DNA from: Hyphomicrobiales bacterium
GTDB taxonomy: Bacteria > Pseudomonadota > Alphaproteobacteria > Rhizobiales > Beijerinckiaceae
DNA: 64,000 nt
Assembly (NCBI GenBank): GCA_019075905.1
Contig: JAGXAM010000012.1
Span: forward strand, 49,365 to 113,364
Direction: 5' to 3'
Shown here: positions 55,362-64,000 of the stretch, one piece after another
Layout of the letters: every line of letters starts with the position of its first letter
Position numbering within the stretch: position 1 is the stretch's first letter
Notes under the pieces: generated by a model
Databases searched by the model: none
Told to the model about the DNA's origin: nothing
Seen by the model: only the letters and a program-made list of their open reading frames with translations
Made by a program: the position numbers and the translations under genes

Positions 55362-57970
55362 GGCTGCACCTGCGCGCCAGCATAGGCCTGCGGCACGCGC
55401 TGTCGCAGCGTCTGCGCCATGGCACCAAGATCGAGCACGAATTTTCCGCCCTCAGCCGTTCGCCAGAATTGCGGATCGCGGCTTGCAGGCGGCTGCATGG
55501 AAACCACATATTTGCCGTCGTCAATGGCTGTAAGATAGGCATGCTGCAGCAGGCGCGCCGGCAGCGGCGTCTTGCCGTCGGCTGCGACCGGCGGCGTTGC
55601 CATGGCGGCCAGGTCATGGTCAGTGATCGCACCCACCACATCGGCAAAATGATCAGCCCGCACATTGGCGGGCAACAGCACATTCTGGCTGGGTGCGCCA
55701 AAATAACCGCCATATCTGGTGACGCCGCCATATTGCACGCCGCCGGAAAAATGCGCGCCCACCGCCTCCTGCGCCGCCTGCGTCAGGCCATCGCCGCTGC
55801 CGTCTGACTTTTCGCCGGCCTGAAAGGATCTCAATTCATAGACCTGCCGCGCCGCCCGGCTGGCCTCGGCCTGAAACTGCGGCATGTCAGCCAGCGCCGT
55901 GCCGAAGACGCCGCGCAGCCGGTCATTGAGCACGCCCGGCGCTGCGGACTGGATCGCCCCGCGCGTCGCAGGATCATTGTTGAGGCGGGCGCGTTCGGCC
56001 AGGTCATTGAGAAAGCCCTGGTCGCCGCCCATGGCTGCGACCTTGCCCATCAGGGCCAGATTGGGCGCATCGCCGCCGATTTCCTTGTAGAAGGCCCCGG
56101 CCTGCGCGCCCAGCCCGGCATTGATCGCTGCCGCCGTCGCCACCATTTGCGGGCCGCCCTGCAGGGCAATGGTCTTGAAGGCGCTGCGCTCGTTGCTCAT
56201 CAGGTAGCGCGGCGCGATGGCATAGTGCTGCGCCACCGCTGCCGCCTGCGACGCCCTTGCCACAAGGCCCTGTTGCAGCGCCCGAGGATCTGCGGGATTG
56301 AGCGGGGTGAGCTGCGCCACCACGCCATCGCGCACGCCGCGCGCCAGCGGATCGGTGGCAAGATCATGCTGCAGATTGCCAAGATAGCTCTGTCCGGCCT
56401 TGAGCACCGCGCCCTGTTGCGGCGTGCCGCCCTGGCGATACTGGCCCTCAAGCGCGGTCAGCGTCGCCTCGATCTCGGCAGGGTTCTGGGCGCGAAAGCC
56501 GGAAATCAGCGCCCGCACATTGTTGGCGGTGTTGAATGCCTGCTGCACCACAGGGTTGGTCGCCGTGGCATATTTCTGCGTCAGGCGCTGCCATTGCGCG
56601 TCCGGCACATCGACGCCATTGACCACCTGCGTCTGCGCGGCGGCGATCTCGCCCAGCGCGCCACGCGTCGCGGCATTGTTGACGGCCCCGAGCTGGCGCA
56701 GCCGCGTCGCCATATAGGCCTGCACCTGGCCATGCGTTTCAGGATCGAGCGATGAGGCTAGCCCGAGGCGTCCCAGCACGTCACTGACATAGGATGATAC
56801 GTATTTGTTGTTGGCGTCATGGGTATCGCGCAGCCACGGCGTTGCCGAGCCGGGCGGCGCGACATTGCCTGGGCCGGAAAAATAGGCCACAGCCACCCGC
56901 GCCGGATCGCCGCCATAGCGCTGGGCATAATCGGCAACGATCCGGTGCGATACCGCCTCATTGTCAGCCGGGTTGGTGATGCTCTCGCCAGGCCGCGCAT
57001 ATTCGGCAAAGGTCGATGGCATCACCTGGCCTATGCCGACAGCGCCGTTGCGGCTGTTGCCAATGGCAGGATTGGTGCCGCTCTCCTGTCCGAGAATGGC
57101 GGCCTGGATGGCGGACGTGCCGGGCGCGCCCTGCCCGGCAAACAGGGTGGCAAAGGCCGGCTTCTGGGCATCGGGCAGCGCGTCGAACCGCGCCTTGGCG
57201 GACGTTGCCGCCAGCGACTGGGCAAAGGCGTGCTTCTGCACCACGCCCTGCGCCTCCGTCATGGTGCCGGCATTGACAGCAGCGTCAATGGTCGCGCCAT
57301 ATTGCGCCATCTGCGCCTGCACCGCCGGCGTGGTGGCGTCGAGGCCCTGGGCGGCGATGCGGTGCGCCGTGTCGGATGTCGCCTGCAGATTGCCCAGCGT
57401 GGTCGCCTTCGAGGCGTCGAGCGTGCGCGCCTCCAGATCGCGCTGCGCCCCCTGCAGGTAGGATTGCGTCAGCGCCCCGAACTGGTCGTTGAACTGACCC
57501 TGCATTTCCGGCGCGAGGTGATTGTCGATGAAATCCTGATGGATCGATGCCAGTTGCTGCTGCAACTGCGCCGGATTGCGCTGATCGGCCGGCAGCGCCA
57601 TGTAAGTGTCATAGGCCTGGTTGGCCTGCTGCTTGGAGGCCAGCGACACCTGGTTGAGATAGGTTGTGGTCGCCGCCTCATTGAACTGACGCCCACGGAT
57701 GCTTTCATCGGCATTGGGCTGGTAATTGGCCGAGAGGCCGGCAACGAGGCCCTGCTGGCGTCCTTCATAGGCGGCTGACTGGTCAGCCATGGCCCCCAGC
57801 CTGGTCGAGAGGTCGCCAAAACTTCTGGCCGCGACCTCGCCGGCCTCGCCAGCGCCACGCGCGAACATGCGATCGGAGAATGAATTGATATCCGGGGACA
57901 CCGGCACCGCCGCGCCGCCCAATTGCGGCATCATGCCGACTTGCCCGAGATCAGCCGTGGTATTGGCCAT
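55358..57970 (-). CDS. Internal virion protein with lytic transglycosylase domain
   Basis: An 870-residue protein analogous to T7 gp16. The SLT-type transglycosylase domain is at about residues 285-385: AAILGQESGTNPAIGNSRNG with the catalytic Glu296, then GAVGIGQVMPSTFAEYA and VAVAYFSGPGNV. It cuts peptidoglycan as DNA enters. The helical N-terminal 280 residues and C-terminal 480 residues are probably the tube-forming parts. The stop overlaps the start of the ParB-domain gene as ATGA. Confidence 0.8.
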   Translation of the reverse strand: MANTTADLGQVGMMPQLGGAAVPVSPDINSFSDRMFARGAGEAGEVAARSFGDLSTRLGAMADQSAAYEGRQQGLVAGLSANYQPNADESIRGRQFNEAATTTYLNQVSLASKQQANQAYDTYMALPADQRNPAQLQQQLASIHQDFIDNHLAPEMQGQFNDQFGALTQSYLQGAQRDLEARTLDASKATTLGNLQATSDTAHRIAAQGLDATTPAVQAQMAQYGATIDAAVNAGTMTEAQGVVQKHAFAQSLAATSAKARFDALPDAQKPAFATLFAGQGAPGTSAIQAAILGQESGTNPAIGNSRNGAVGIGQVMPSTFAEYARPGESITNPADNEAVSHRIVADYAQRYGGDPARVAVAYFSGPGNVAPPGSATPWLRDTHDANNKYVSSYVSDVLGRLGLASSLDPETHGQVQAYMATRLRQLGAVNNAATRGALGEIAAAQTQVVNGVDVPDAQWQRLTQKYATATNPVVQQAFNTANNVRALISGFRAQNPAEIEATLTALEGQYRQGGTPQQGAVLKAGQSYLGNLQHDLATDPLARGVRDGVVAQLTPLNPADPRALQQGLVARASQAAAVAQHYAIAPRYLMSNERSAFKTIALQGGPQMVATAAAINAGLGAQAGAFYKEIGGDAPNLALMGKVAAMGGDQGFLNDLAERARLNNDPATRGAIQSAAPGVLNDRLRGVFGTALADMPQFQAEASRAARQVYELRSFQAGEKSDGSGDGLTQAAQEAVGAHFSGGVQYGGVTRYGGYFGAPSQNVLLPANVRADHFADVVGAITDHDLAAMATPPVAADGKTPLPARLLQHAYLTAIDDGKYVVSMQPPASRDPQFWRTAEGGKFVLDLGAMAQTLRQRVPQAYAGAQVQP

Positions 57971-57973
57971 GGT

Positions 57974-58513
57974 TCACCCCCTCATCAGCAGGGAAAGGCC
58001 GAGGCCAAGGCCGGAGCCGAGCGCACCGATGATGCCGGATTGCTTGGCCTGTTCGGCCAGAAGCTGGTCATTGAGCGACGAGATCTGGTATTTGGCCGCG
58101 TTGATGCGCGCCCCGGCAAGATCAATCCCGGTCTGCGCATCGGCGCTCTGGCCCATGATGTTGCGGTTTTGTGCTGCCACGCCCTGGCCGACATCGACGC
58201 CGCCCGCCCCGGCCAGAACATTGCGCTGGGCCATCAGTTGCGTGAGGTTCTGGCGCAGGCCGGCAACCTGGCCGGCACCCTGCACCAGCGCGCCCTGGCT
58301 TTCTATTTTGGCATCGCTGGATGCCGAATTATAGGCTCCAGCGATATTTTGACCGGCCTGCATCGCCCCGAACATGCCAATGGCTGACGATCCCATCTGC
58401 ATCGCTGCCAGCGACCCGGAGGCCGTGGGGCTGGAGAACATGCCGCGGCCGGTGCCGGGCGGCTGGCTCACGGCGGAATTGCCGCCTGTCATGGCGCTGT
58501 AGGCGACGTTCAC
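57974..58513 (-). CDS. Internal virion protein, gp14-like
   Basis: A 179-residue protein beginning with GTG 58513, which overlaps the tail tubular B stop as GTGA. Residues 35-75 are hydrophobic and Gly/Ala-rich (AMQMGSSAIGMFGAMQAG), then comes a helical amphipathic part. T7 gp14 has this size and place (first of the ejection proteins). The frame extends upstream, but only as a shadow of the preceding gene. The role is inferred from position and composition. Confidence 0.6.
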   Translation of the reverse strand: MNVAYSAMTGGNSAVSQPPGTGRGMFSSPTASGSLAAMQMGSSAIGMFGAMQAGQNIAGAYNSASSDAKIESQGALVQGAGQVAGLRQNLTQLMAQRNVLAGAGGVDVGQGVAAQNRNIMGQSADAQTGIDLAGARINAAKYQISSLNDQLLAEQAKQSGIIGALGSGLGLGLSLLMRG

Positions 58514-61113
58514 AGATCGACCTCCACGGTAATGCCGGTCACGGTCAGAAGGCCAGGGCGTGTCTGGGTAAAGGTGACGATGCCATCCTCCGTGAACCCC
58601 TGAAGTCCGGACTGGATCACCGGCCCGGTGTAGGGCGCGCTGTCGGGCGGCACATCGGTGGCGGTGCCATAGGTGCCCAGCGCGACCTCGTAGGGGCCAT
58701 CGCCGTTCGCGCCAATGGCGAGGTTTGAGGTCGCGACAGTGGTGGCACGCACCGTGTGCACCCGGCACGGGCGCCGCCTGACCGTGCGCGGCCCTATGTC
58801 CTTGGGTTGCGGGAGCGTCGCCACCATGGGCGCCGTCCAGCGGCCGACCAGCGCCGCGCCCGCTGCCTCTGCGGCAAAGTCCAGATTGATGACGCCGCCA
58901 GCCACCACGAAGGGGCCCTGCACGAAGCCGTCGACAATGGCATAGACCGTCGCGTCATTATAATTGCCAAGCCCGGTCAGGCTGGTCGCGCCGGCGGCGA
59001 CATTGACCGAAACCTGCGCATCGAGCAGCACGTTTTCCGCCATGCGCTCGATGAATTGCGTGGTCGCGCCATTGACCTGCCGCGCCACGGCAAAGGTGAC
59101 CTCGAAGCGATCGTTGACATTGACCGCCAGAAACTGACCATCGGTCACCAGCCGGGCGAAGGAGGTGATGTTCTGCTGTCGCAGCAGGTTGCAGATCAGC
59201 GCCTGCCCATCGGCGCGCACGCAATAGAGCTCGTTGACATCGGTGGACGCGGTCAGGCGCCGCAGCGCGCCGTCTATGATCGACTGCACCAGCTGCGCCG
59301 ATGTGATCGACATATTGTTGCTGTCGTAATTCTGCTCGGCGTAGTTGAACACAAATTCAAACAGCGCGCCGCCCTCGCGCGCCACATAGATTGTCTTGCC
59401 TTCGTTTTCAAAGGCATCGACCGTAGGGGCTATGCCATTGGTGGTACCCCGCACAATCACCGGCGTTGCCGTAGCATCGAGCGCGCCGCTCGCCAGCCAA
59501 TATTCCCCGGCGTCGCAGAAGAAATCCAGAGTGCGGCCATAATGGATATCGACGATCGTGGCGGCGCCATCGGTGTCGAGCGGTATCAGCATCGGCGCCG
59601 AAGCGCCGCGCAGAAGGGTGTCGAACTGGAAATAATTGCCGACCTCCGAAGCCAGCGCGGCGTTAGGGACGCCGGCGAGACCTGCCATGACCAGCCTCTG
59701 CTCAAAGAAGCAGCCGCAGGCGGGCCAGCCACGCGCGGCGCTGATCACGGGTTCGCCGCCGAGCACGCCGGTCACGGTGTGGGCAGCGGTGATGGCGGCA
59801 TCCGCCTTGTCGATGGCCACGCCGCTGACCGCCCAGCCATCACCGACATTGGCGGGGCCGGCAAAAGTGATGGTGAAGATCGGCGGCACGGAACTGGCGC
59901 CGGTCGAGGACAGGGGCGGCGAGGTCAGAACCACTGTGACACCAGGCCCGACGCCCGGCAGCGCCGCTATGGCCGCCTGAAGGGCCGCCGCCGTGCCTGA
60001 GTAATTGGCGGGAGGCTGCTGGATCGCCGGGGATGGCACGCCATTGACGCTGATCGTGTAATGCGCGCCGCCTGACGGCATCGGTATGGAGCCGGTCGAT
60101 GTGTCGAAATTGAAGAACGACACTTCCCATTGCGCCGGCACCCCATTGGCGTAGCCTGCACCAAAGTCGAAATTGGGGATGTTTTGCAACGGCAACGGGT
60201 CGCAGTCCCATTCCGTGTCGGCACCCATGCGGCGGATGCGCAGCGGCTGCAGCTGCTGGTGAAACAGGATCATGGTATCGAGCTGCTGGGTGTTCTTCAT
60301 CGCCGCCACCATGGACCCGGTCAGCGCTGTGGCTGACAGGCACAGGGGCACCGAGGCGACGCGGCCATTGATGCCATAAACCTCGGCATTCTGGTCGGTG
60401 AACACCAGGTCATAGGCGATGGTGCGCGAATGGGTGAAGGAGCGCACCCGCACCGGCGAGACCTGCGCGGTTTCGGCAAATACCCGCAGGTTTGCCAGCG
60501 TGAAGATGATGTTGGCGGCGGCTGCCACGCTCACGGTCACCTGGATATATTGCGCTGCCACCGGTGCGCCGGCAGGCGCCGCAAAGCGACGGGTGCGCAG
60601 GGCATCGCCCAATGCCACAACATTATCGAGCGTGGTGAAATGCACATTGTCAGCTGACAGCGCGACACTGACGGTGCCCGCTATCGGCGGTGCCAGCGGT
60701 GGCGTTGGCGACGCCAGCACCGGCACCGCGCCGCCGACATAGCTGCCGGCAAAATTTTCAAGATCGACGCAGGATACCATGCTGCCTGCCGGCAGGGTCA
60801 CGCTCAGCACCACAGCCGGGGCTGCCAGCGGGGCCGTCACCAGTGCGGTCGTGGTCAGGCCATCAAGCGTGTTGGTGGCAATTCCTGACGGCGCGGTGGC
60901 ACCCAGGGGCACGACAGGTTCCAGCATGTTGCGGGCAACGCCCAGCACCGTCGTGCCCCAGCGGACGGTGAAGCCGCCCTGTGGCACGCTCTTGACGTTG
61001 GTAAACACCGAAGCGCCCTTGAAATAGGTCTCCTCATCGGTGTTCTGCTGCATCAGCGGATCAAGCTCACCCGATGTGAAGCGCAGCTGTTCCTTGCCTG
61101 GTCTTGATACCAT
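58510..61113 (-). CDS. Tail tubular protein B-like (tail nozzle)
   Basis: An 867-residue structural protein that forms the tail tube end in podoviruses. The start FTSGELDPLMQQNTDEETYFKGASVFTNV is typical of this family, and strand-rich domains follow (GYANGVPAQWEVSFFNFD, AAGATSLTGLGNYNDATV). It begins two bases after the tail tubular A stop and fits the A-B order of T7 gp11-gp12. The internal similarity is only by memory. Confidence 0.8.
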   Translation of the reverse strand: MVSRPGKEQLRFTSGELDPLMQQNTDEETYFKGASVFTNVKSVPQGGFTVRWGTTVLGVARNMLEPVVPLGATAPSGIATNTLDGLTTTALVTAPLAAPAVVLSVTLPAGSMVSCVDLENFAGSYVGGAVPVLASPTPPLAPPIAGTVSVALSADNVHFTTLDNVVALGDALRTRRFAAPAGAPVAAQYIQVTVSVAAAANIIFTLANLRVFAETAQVSPVRVRSFTHSRTIAYDLVFTDQNAEVYGINGRVASVPLCLSATALTGSMVAAMKNTQQLDTMILFHQQLQPLRIRRMGADTEWDCDPLPLQNIPNFDFGAGYANGVPAQWEVSFFNFDTSTGSIPMPSGGAHYTISVNGVPSPAIQQPPANYSGTAAALQAAIAALPGVGPGVTVVLTSPPLSSTGASSVPPIFTITFAGPANVGDGWAVSGVAIDKADAAITAAHTVTGVLGGEPVISAARGWPACGCFFEQRLVMAGLAGVPNAALASEVGNYFQFDTLLRGASAPMLIPLDTDGAATIVDIHYGRTLDFFCDAGEYWLASGALDATATPVIVRGTTNGIAPTVDAFENEGKTIYVAREGGALFEFVFNYAEQNYDSNNMSITSAQLVQSIIDGALRRLTASTDVNELYCVRADGQALICNLLRQQNITSFARLVTDGQFLAVNVNDRFEVTFAVARQVNGATTQFIERMAENVLLDAQVSVNVAAGATSLTGLGNYNDATVYAIVDGFVQGPFVVAGGVINLDFAAEAAGAALVGRWTAPMVATLPQPKDIGPRTVRRRPCRVHTVRATTVATSNLAIGANGDGPYEVALGTYGTATDVPPDSAPYTGPVIQSGLQGFTEDGIVTFTQTRPGLLTVTGITVEVDL

Positions 61114-61758
61114 CTAGCGCCACCTCGCATCGATGAGAGGCGAGGCCCACCCGAGCGTGTCGGAACTGTCGTTGCGGCTGTCGGCTGTGCGCGCCTGCCC
61201 CAGGGAGCCGCCCATGCCGCCCTCATCGGGCGTACCGACGGCCTCCGCCTTGAGATCATCGCGCAGGCCGGAATTGCCGCTAACCGGCATGATCAGCTCA
61301 TAGGCAAGGCAATCGACGATGGCCCGGCGGAAATAGGGCGGCCATTGGCTGGGGTCGGCGGCCTGCAGGCAATCGGCATAGAGCGTGGTCTCGTTGCAAT
61401 AGACCACGCCATTCTGGAGCTCGAAATCATGCACCTCCTCGTTCTGCCGGTTCGGGGTGGCGAGATAAGCGAAGGGGGCGGCCAGGATGCCGCCCGGCCC
61501 ATAGGGCGGCAGTGCATAGGCATAGCGCCAGCCCGGTGCCAGATAATTGTCCGCCATCACCGGATCGGCCAGTTGCACGAGTTGCAGGTTGGTGCGCAGG
61601 AATGACCAGCTGTAGCTGGACATGATCGCCAGCACGACGCGCCAATAGACGCGCTTGACGGCGCGCGCCAGCGCCGTGGCGTCATCAAATGTGGCAATGT
61701 CGCCGGCACCGAACTTGGCCAGCGCTTCATTGGCGACATCAACATCATTGGCTGACAT
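61114..61758 (-). CDS. Tail tubular protein A-like adaptor
   Basis: A 214-residue adaptor. The start DVDVANEALAKFGAGDIATFDDATALARA and the pattern WRVVLAIMSSYSWSFLR, WRYAYALPPYGP and FRRAIVDCLAYELIMPVSGN fit the T7 gp11-type adaptor that joins the portal to the nozzle. Its stop is next to the tail tubular B start. A terminator lies just upstream, so a promoter for the tail operon should be near 61760-61815, though I could not locate one. Confidence 0.85.
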   Translation of the reverse strand: MSANDVDVANEALAKFGAGDIATFDDATALARAVKRVYWRVVLAIMSSYSWSFLRTNLQLVQLADPVMADNYLAPGWRYAYALPPYGPGGILAAPFAYLATPNRQNEEVHDFELQNGVVYCNETTLYADCLQAADPSQWPPYFRRAIVDCLAYELIMPVSGNSGLRDDLKAEAVGTPDEGGMGGSLGQARTADSRNDSSDTLGWASPLIDARWR

Positions 61759-61778
61759 GCGCGGCTCACGTAAAGGAG

Positions 61779-61806
61779 AAAAGCCGCGCCCGGAAGCGGG
61801 CGCGGC
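61779..61806 (-). terminator. Intrinsic terminator between capsid and tail genes
   Basis: On the minus strand the 10-base perfect stem GCCGCGCCCG / CGGGCGCGGC with the tetraloop CTTC is followed by TTTT. It lies 9 bases after the decoration gene stop. It should reduce transcription from the capsid genes into the tail operon. Confidence 0.85.
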
Positions 61807-61814
61807 CCGTCATG

Positions 61815-62126
61815 TCAGCCAGCGACCGTGGTGGCGAGGCCAATGGTGATGTGGCCGCCGGTGGCGACGGCATTGGTCAGCACCACATAGCTTTTCAGCA
61901 CCGGCACGAGGCCGACGCCGGCGTTCATGACGGCGACGATAACATCGCCGACATTCAGCAGCTGCGACGCAGCATCGAAATAGCCGGCGGTTTCGACCGT
62001 TGCCGCCACATCGGCGGTGGCATAGCCATATTCAAATTTGACACTGTCCGGCCGCGCCGCGGCGTCGGTGATGGTGCCGAGCGTCGACTTGCGCAGGAAA
62101 GTGTGGATGGTAGGATCGTAGGCCAT
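61815..62126 (-). CDS. Phage head decoration-type protein
   Basis: A 103-residue protein beginning MAYDPTIHTFLRKSTLG, with the pattern VKFEYGYATADVAATVETAGYFDAASQLLNVGD (in parts) and ending in a strand-rich VLTNAVATGG. Short proteins with a YF and a VGD motif next to the capsid gene are common in podovirus-like phages and often decorate the head. The function is inferred. It is bracketed by a hairpin and a terminator. Confidence 0.6.
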   Translation of the reverse strand: MAYDPTIHTFLRKSTLGTITDAAARPDSVKFEYGYATADVAATVETAGYFDAASQLLNVGDVIVAVMNAGVGLVPVLKSYVVLTNAVATGGHITIGLATTVAG

Positions 62127-62149
62127 TGATAACTCCGTTTGGGGTAATC

Positions 62150-62179
62150 GAGGGGGCGCAGCCCGCGCCGCGCCCCCTC
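62150..62179 (-). other. 10-base hairpin between capsid and decoration genes
   Basis: GAGGGGGCGC at 62150-62159 and GCGCCCCCTC at 62170-62179 form a perfect stem with a 10-base loop, 7 bases after the capsid stop. There is no T-tract on the minus strand, so it may be an mRNA-processing or attenuating element rather than a full terminator. Confidence 0.5.
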
Positions 62180-62186
62180 ATGATGA

Positions 62187-63041
62187 TCAGTTGATGGTGA
62201 TGGCCGAGTTCGAGGAGCAGCGCCCGCGCACCACGCCTGCCGGCAGCAGGGTCTTCGCCGTCGCCGCGAACCGGGCGTTGTGGAACCATCCGGTATAGAG
62301 GTTTTCCCAGGTGACAGTGGCGCGCAGGTCGTAATTGGTGCCATAGCCGACCGCGCGCTTGGCCCACATGAAGATGTCGTAATTGTTGGCGCTCGGAATG
62401 GGCGCGTAGCTGAGCGGCGAACGGAACCACCTGACGCCGTTCCAGTCCTTCATCCTCGGGCCGGTGACATAGGGCAGCCCGTCGGCGCCTACCCACTGGC
62501 TGTTGGACACCTGCCGGTAGGACATGAATTGCTGCCATGCCAGCGGCGGCAGCCCGCAGAATATCGCCTCGCCTTCAAAGCCGACGTCCTGATCCTCCAG
62601 CGCCACCAGCATGGTCATGGCCTGGGTAAGAGTGAAGGGCTGGTTGGAATTATCAACCAACGACGCCGCCGTGGCGTTGAGCGCATTCATGACCATAAGG
62701 TCGGAGCGTCGGCCTATGGCCTTGGCAGCCCTTTCGGCGACCACCGCCTGCTCATCGACCGTCATTTTCTCCATATCGGCCTCATAGGTCCAGTCGGCTG
62801 CCTGCCAGTCGGCCATGACAGCCGAGACCGTGTTGGCCGCGCCGTTCATCGCAGCACCAATACCGCCGCGCTGCAGGGGTGTCGCCTCGCCCTTTCCGGC
62901 CACCATCCAGTTGACCGTGTCTGCCTTGATGGAAGTTTGTTGGGCGCACATGTTGCGCAGCATCATGCCCTTCTGCTGAAAGACTGTTACTGCGGTATCG
63001 ATATATTTCTGGACGTACCAGTTCGGGGCTTCGGTTGCCAT
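62187..63041 (-). CDS. Major capsid protein
   Basis: A 284-residue structural protein following the scaffold gene. The N-terminal TEAPNWYVQKYIDTAVTVFQQKG, the central WQAADWTYEADMEKMTVDEQ and AIFCGLPPLAWQQFMSY, and the C-terminal FMWAKRAVGYGTNY and WENLYTGWFHNARFAA are consistent with a podovirus-type HK97-fold capsid protein I associate with this module. There is no prohead protease here and no visible cleavage site, so maturation would not need one. Placement next to a scaffold is the main support. Confidence 0.75.
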   Translation of the reverse strand: MATEAPNWYVQKYIDTAVTVFQQKGMMLRNMCAQQTSIKADTVNWMVAGKGEATPLQRGGIGAAMNGAANTVSAVMADWQAADWTYEADMEKMTVDEQAVVAERAAKAIGRRSDLMVMNALNATAASLVDNSNQPFTLTQAMTMLVALEDQDVGFEGEAIFCGLPPLAWQQFMSYRQVSNSQWVGADGLPYVTGPRMKDWNGVRWFRSPLSYAPIPSANNYDIFMWAKRAVGYGTNYDLRATVTWENLYTGWFHNARFAATAKTLLPAGVVRGRCSSNSAITIN

Positions 63042-63181
63042 GTCAGCTCTCTTGCTAGGGTGGGGTTACCCGGGCCTGAGAAGCTGCGGCGGTAACGGGG
63101 CGCGCGAGCGAGCCGTTGCCGCCTTGGGTCGACGACCTGCGGATGCGTGCAAGATTAAGCGCGCAGCGCCAGCGTCAATTG

Positions 63182-64000
63182 TCAGGAGAACTTTTTCTGG
63201 TAGAGCCTCGCCGTCTCTTCGGCGAATGCCCTGTCGTATTTGAGGTTGTCGCGGTCGTTGCGGGGATCGGCCAGCCGGCCCTTCAGGTCGTTGCCGGTTG
63301 GTTGCTGGGCCCCTCCTTGGCCACCGGGACTGAGCCCCTGCCGCGCGACCAGTTTCTGCAAGGAGAGGATCGCCCGCGCGCCGGCTGCCGTATCCATCAG
63401 GCTCAGCAATTGCTCACGCCCGGCCTGGTCTATGGTGCCATTATTGCCAAGCTCGGTGACGAAGGCGAGCGCGCCTTCGAGAATAGGCGTGACCTTTTCG
63501 ACGATCTGGGCATCATTGAGGCCGCGCCCCTCTTCACCGAGGAAGGCGGCGCGCTCCTTGACGGGATCATAGGGGGCTGGCAACAGGTTTTGCTTTTGCA
63601 GCGCCTCATAGACGCCGCCGACGAAATCATTGAAGGCCGCCTTGGGGACGCCGGCCTTGAAGGCGCTCTCGCGGGCGGCGTTGAACACCGGGTCTTTTGA
63701 CACATCCCCGACAATGCCCTTGATCGCCTCGGAGGGTGTAAAGGTATATTCATCGGCGCTGCGGGCCGGGTCGAATTTAGAGACCTGGGCGCGTTGCTTT
63801 TGCCAGTCGGCAGCGATCTTGGTGGCAAATTCCTCAGCAGTGTTGCCGCGCAGATGATCGGGAAAGCCATCGGGCATTTTCCAGGCCTGTGTGGTTGCCG
63901 CAGCGGCCGCAGCCGCAGCCGCCGGTGTCGTCTGGTCGAGACGTGCCGCTGCGCCCGGTGCCGCGCCGGCAGCCGCAGCGCCACCGTCCGCAGCGCCGCC
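63182..64000 (-). CDS. Scaffold-like protein, 5' truncated by the window
   Basis: The frame runs from the stop at 63182 through the last base of the window, so the real start is outside. The Ala-rich linker (63878-64000) leads into PDGFPDHLRGNTAEEFATKIAADWQ, then helical, acidic sequence (FNAARESAFKAGVPKAAF) and an end rich in charged residues. This is typical of phage scaffolding proteins located just before the capsid gene. The last 231 residues begin at ATG 63877, but I read that as internal. Confidence 0.65.
   Translation of the reverse strand, partial: GGAADGGAAAAGAAPGAAARLDQTTPAAAAAAAAATTQAWKMPDGFPDHLRGNTAEEFATKIAADWQKQRAQVSKFDPARSADEYTFTPSEAIKGIVGDVSKDPVFNAARESAFKAGVPKAAFNDFVGGVYEALQKQNLLPAPYDPVKERAAFLGEEGRGLNDAQIVEKVTPILEGALAFVTELGNNGTIDQAGREQLLSLMDTAAGARAILSLQKLVARQGLSPGGQGGAQQPTGNDLKGRLADPRNDRDNLKYDRAFAEETARLYQKKFS

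Larger units (their letters stand above)
45297..64000 (-). mobile_element. Podovirus-like prophage, late (structural and lysis) region
   Basis: Every supported gene here is on the minus strand and encodes virion or lysis proteins in T7-type order: scaffold-like, capsid, tail tubular A and B, internal virion proteins, fibres, lysis. A host housekeeping operon ends at 45172. The region is cut by the window edge. No integrase, repressor, terminase, portal, tRNA or direct repeat was seen, so the boundary near 45.2 kb is inferred. The genome could be a temperate phage or a remnant. Confidence 0.85.

Noticed and set aside
58756..60000. Plus-strand frame of 414 codons opposite tail tubular B
   Set aside because: All other prophage genes are on the minus strand, and the structural gene there is well supported.

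Overview
The window is chromosomal DNA of an alphaproteobacterium, most likely a member of the Hyphomicrobiales (Rhizobiales); I cannot name the genus. The evidence is gcrA and a DUF1013/TrcR-type regulator, the gene orders trpA-accD-folC and hisB-DUF2628-hisH-hisA-hisF-hisE-coaA, the dnaA/rpsT neighbourhood, an AccD with the rhizobial-type degenerate zinc ribbon, and high GC with very dense overlapping operons. There are no rRNA, tRNA or CRISPR features.

Layout. 1-1123: end of a branched-chain amino-acid type ABC transporter (livG fragment, livF). 1120-3956: a three-gene ABC system of the kind tied to PQQ-dependent alcohol dehydrogenases. 4071-4823: gcrA with a promoter rich in GANTC sites and a CtrA-like box. 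4814-11078: a flavoprotein, a lone Flp pilin, edd (Entner-Doudoroff), phaR, a thioesterase, a methyltransferase and pal. 11451-14215: trcR-like regulator, then a lemA-TPM-TPM cluster. 14223-17348: folC, accD, trpA. 17494-19139: a sugar dehydrogenase plus 2-keto-3-deoxygalactonate kinase, a probable galactose-type oxidative pathway. 19286-25428: a BMP-type purine/nucleoside ABC transporter followed by xdhA, suggesting purine uptake and oxidation. 25425-31303: myo-inositol catabolism (iolG divergent from iolC-iolD-iolE). 31376-36297: a small membrane protein, coaA and the histidine operon. 36370-45172: pobA, a GT-C-like membrane protein, cobU/cobP, dnaA, rpsT, crcB, an rRNA pseudouridine synthase and the ATP12 chaperone.

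From about 45.3 kb to the window end lies the late region of a podovirus-like (T7-morphology) prophage, entirely on the minus strand and running off the right edge. In transcription order it encodes a scaffold-like protein, capsid, a decoration-type protein, tail tubular A and B analogues, a gp14-like protein, three very large internal or ejection proteins, a dNTP pyrophosphohydrolase, two tail-fibre-type proteins, a GH19 endolysin, a holin candidate and small lysis-associated proteins. The ejection proteins include one with a lytic transglycosylase domain and one with a ParB-fold polyvalent domain. Ten of the gene junctions are 4-base ATGA or GTGA overlaps, so this block is strongly coupled in translation. 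Integrase, repressor, terminase and portal are not in the window, and the attachment site is not visible.

The observations most worth follow-up are the ParB-domain ejection protein, the signal-peptide-bearing fibre protein, the GANTC/CtrA cluster before gcrA, and a perfect palindrome between iolG and iolC.
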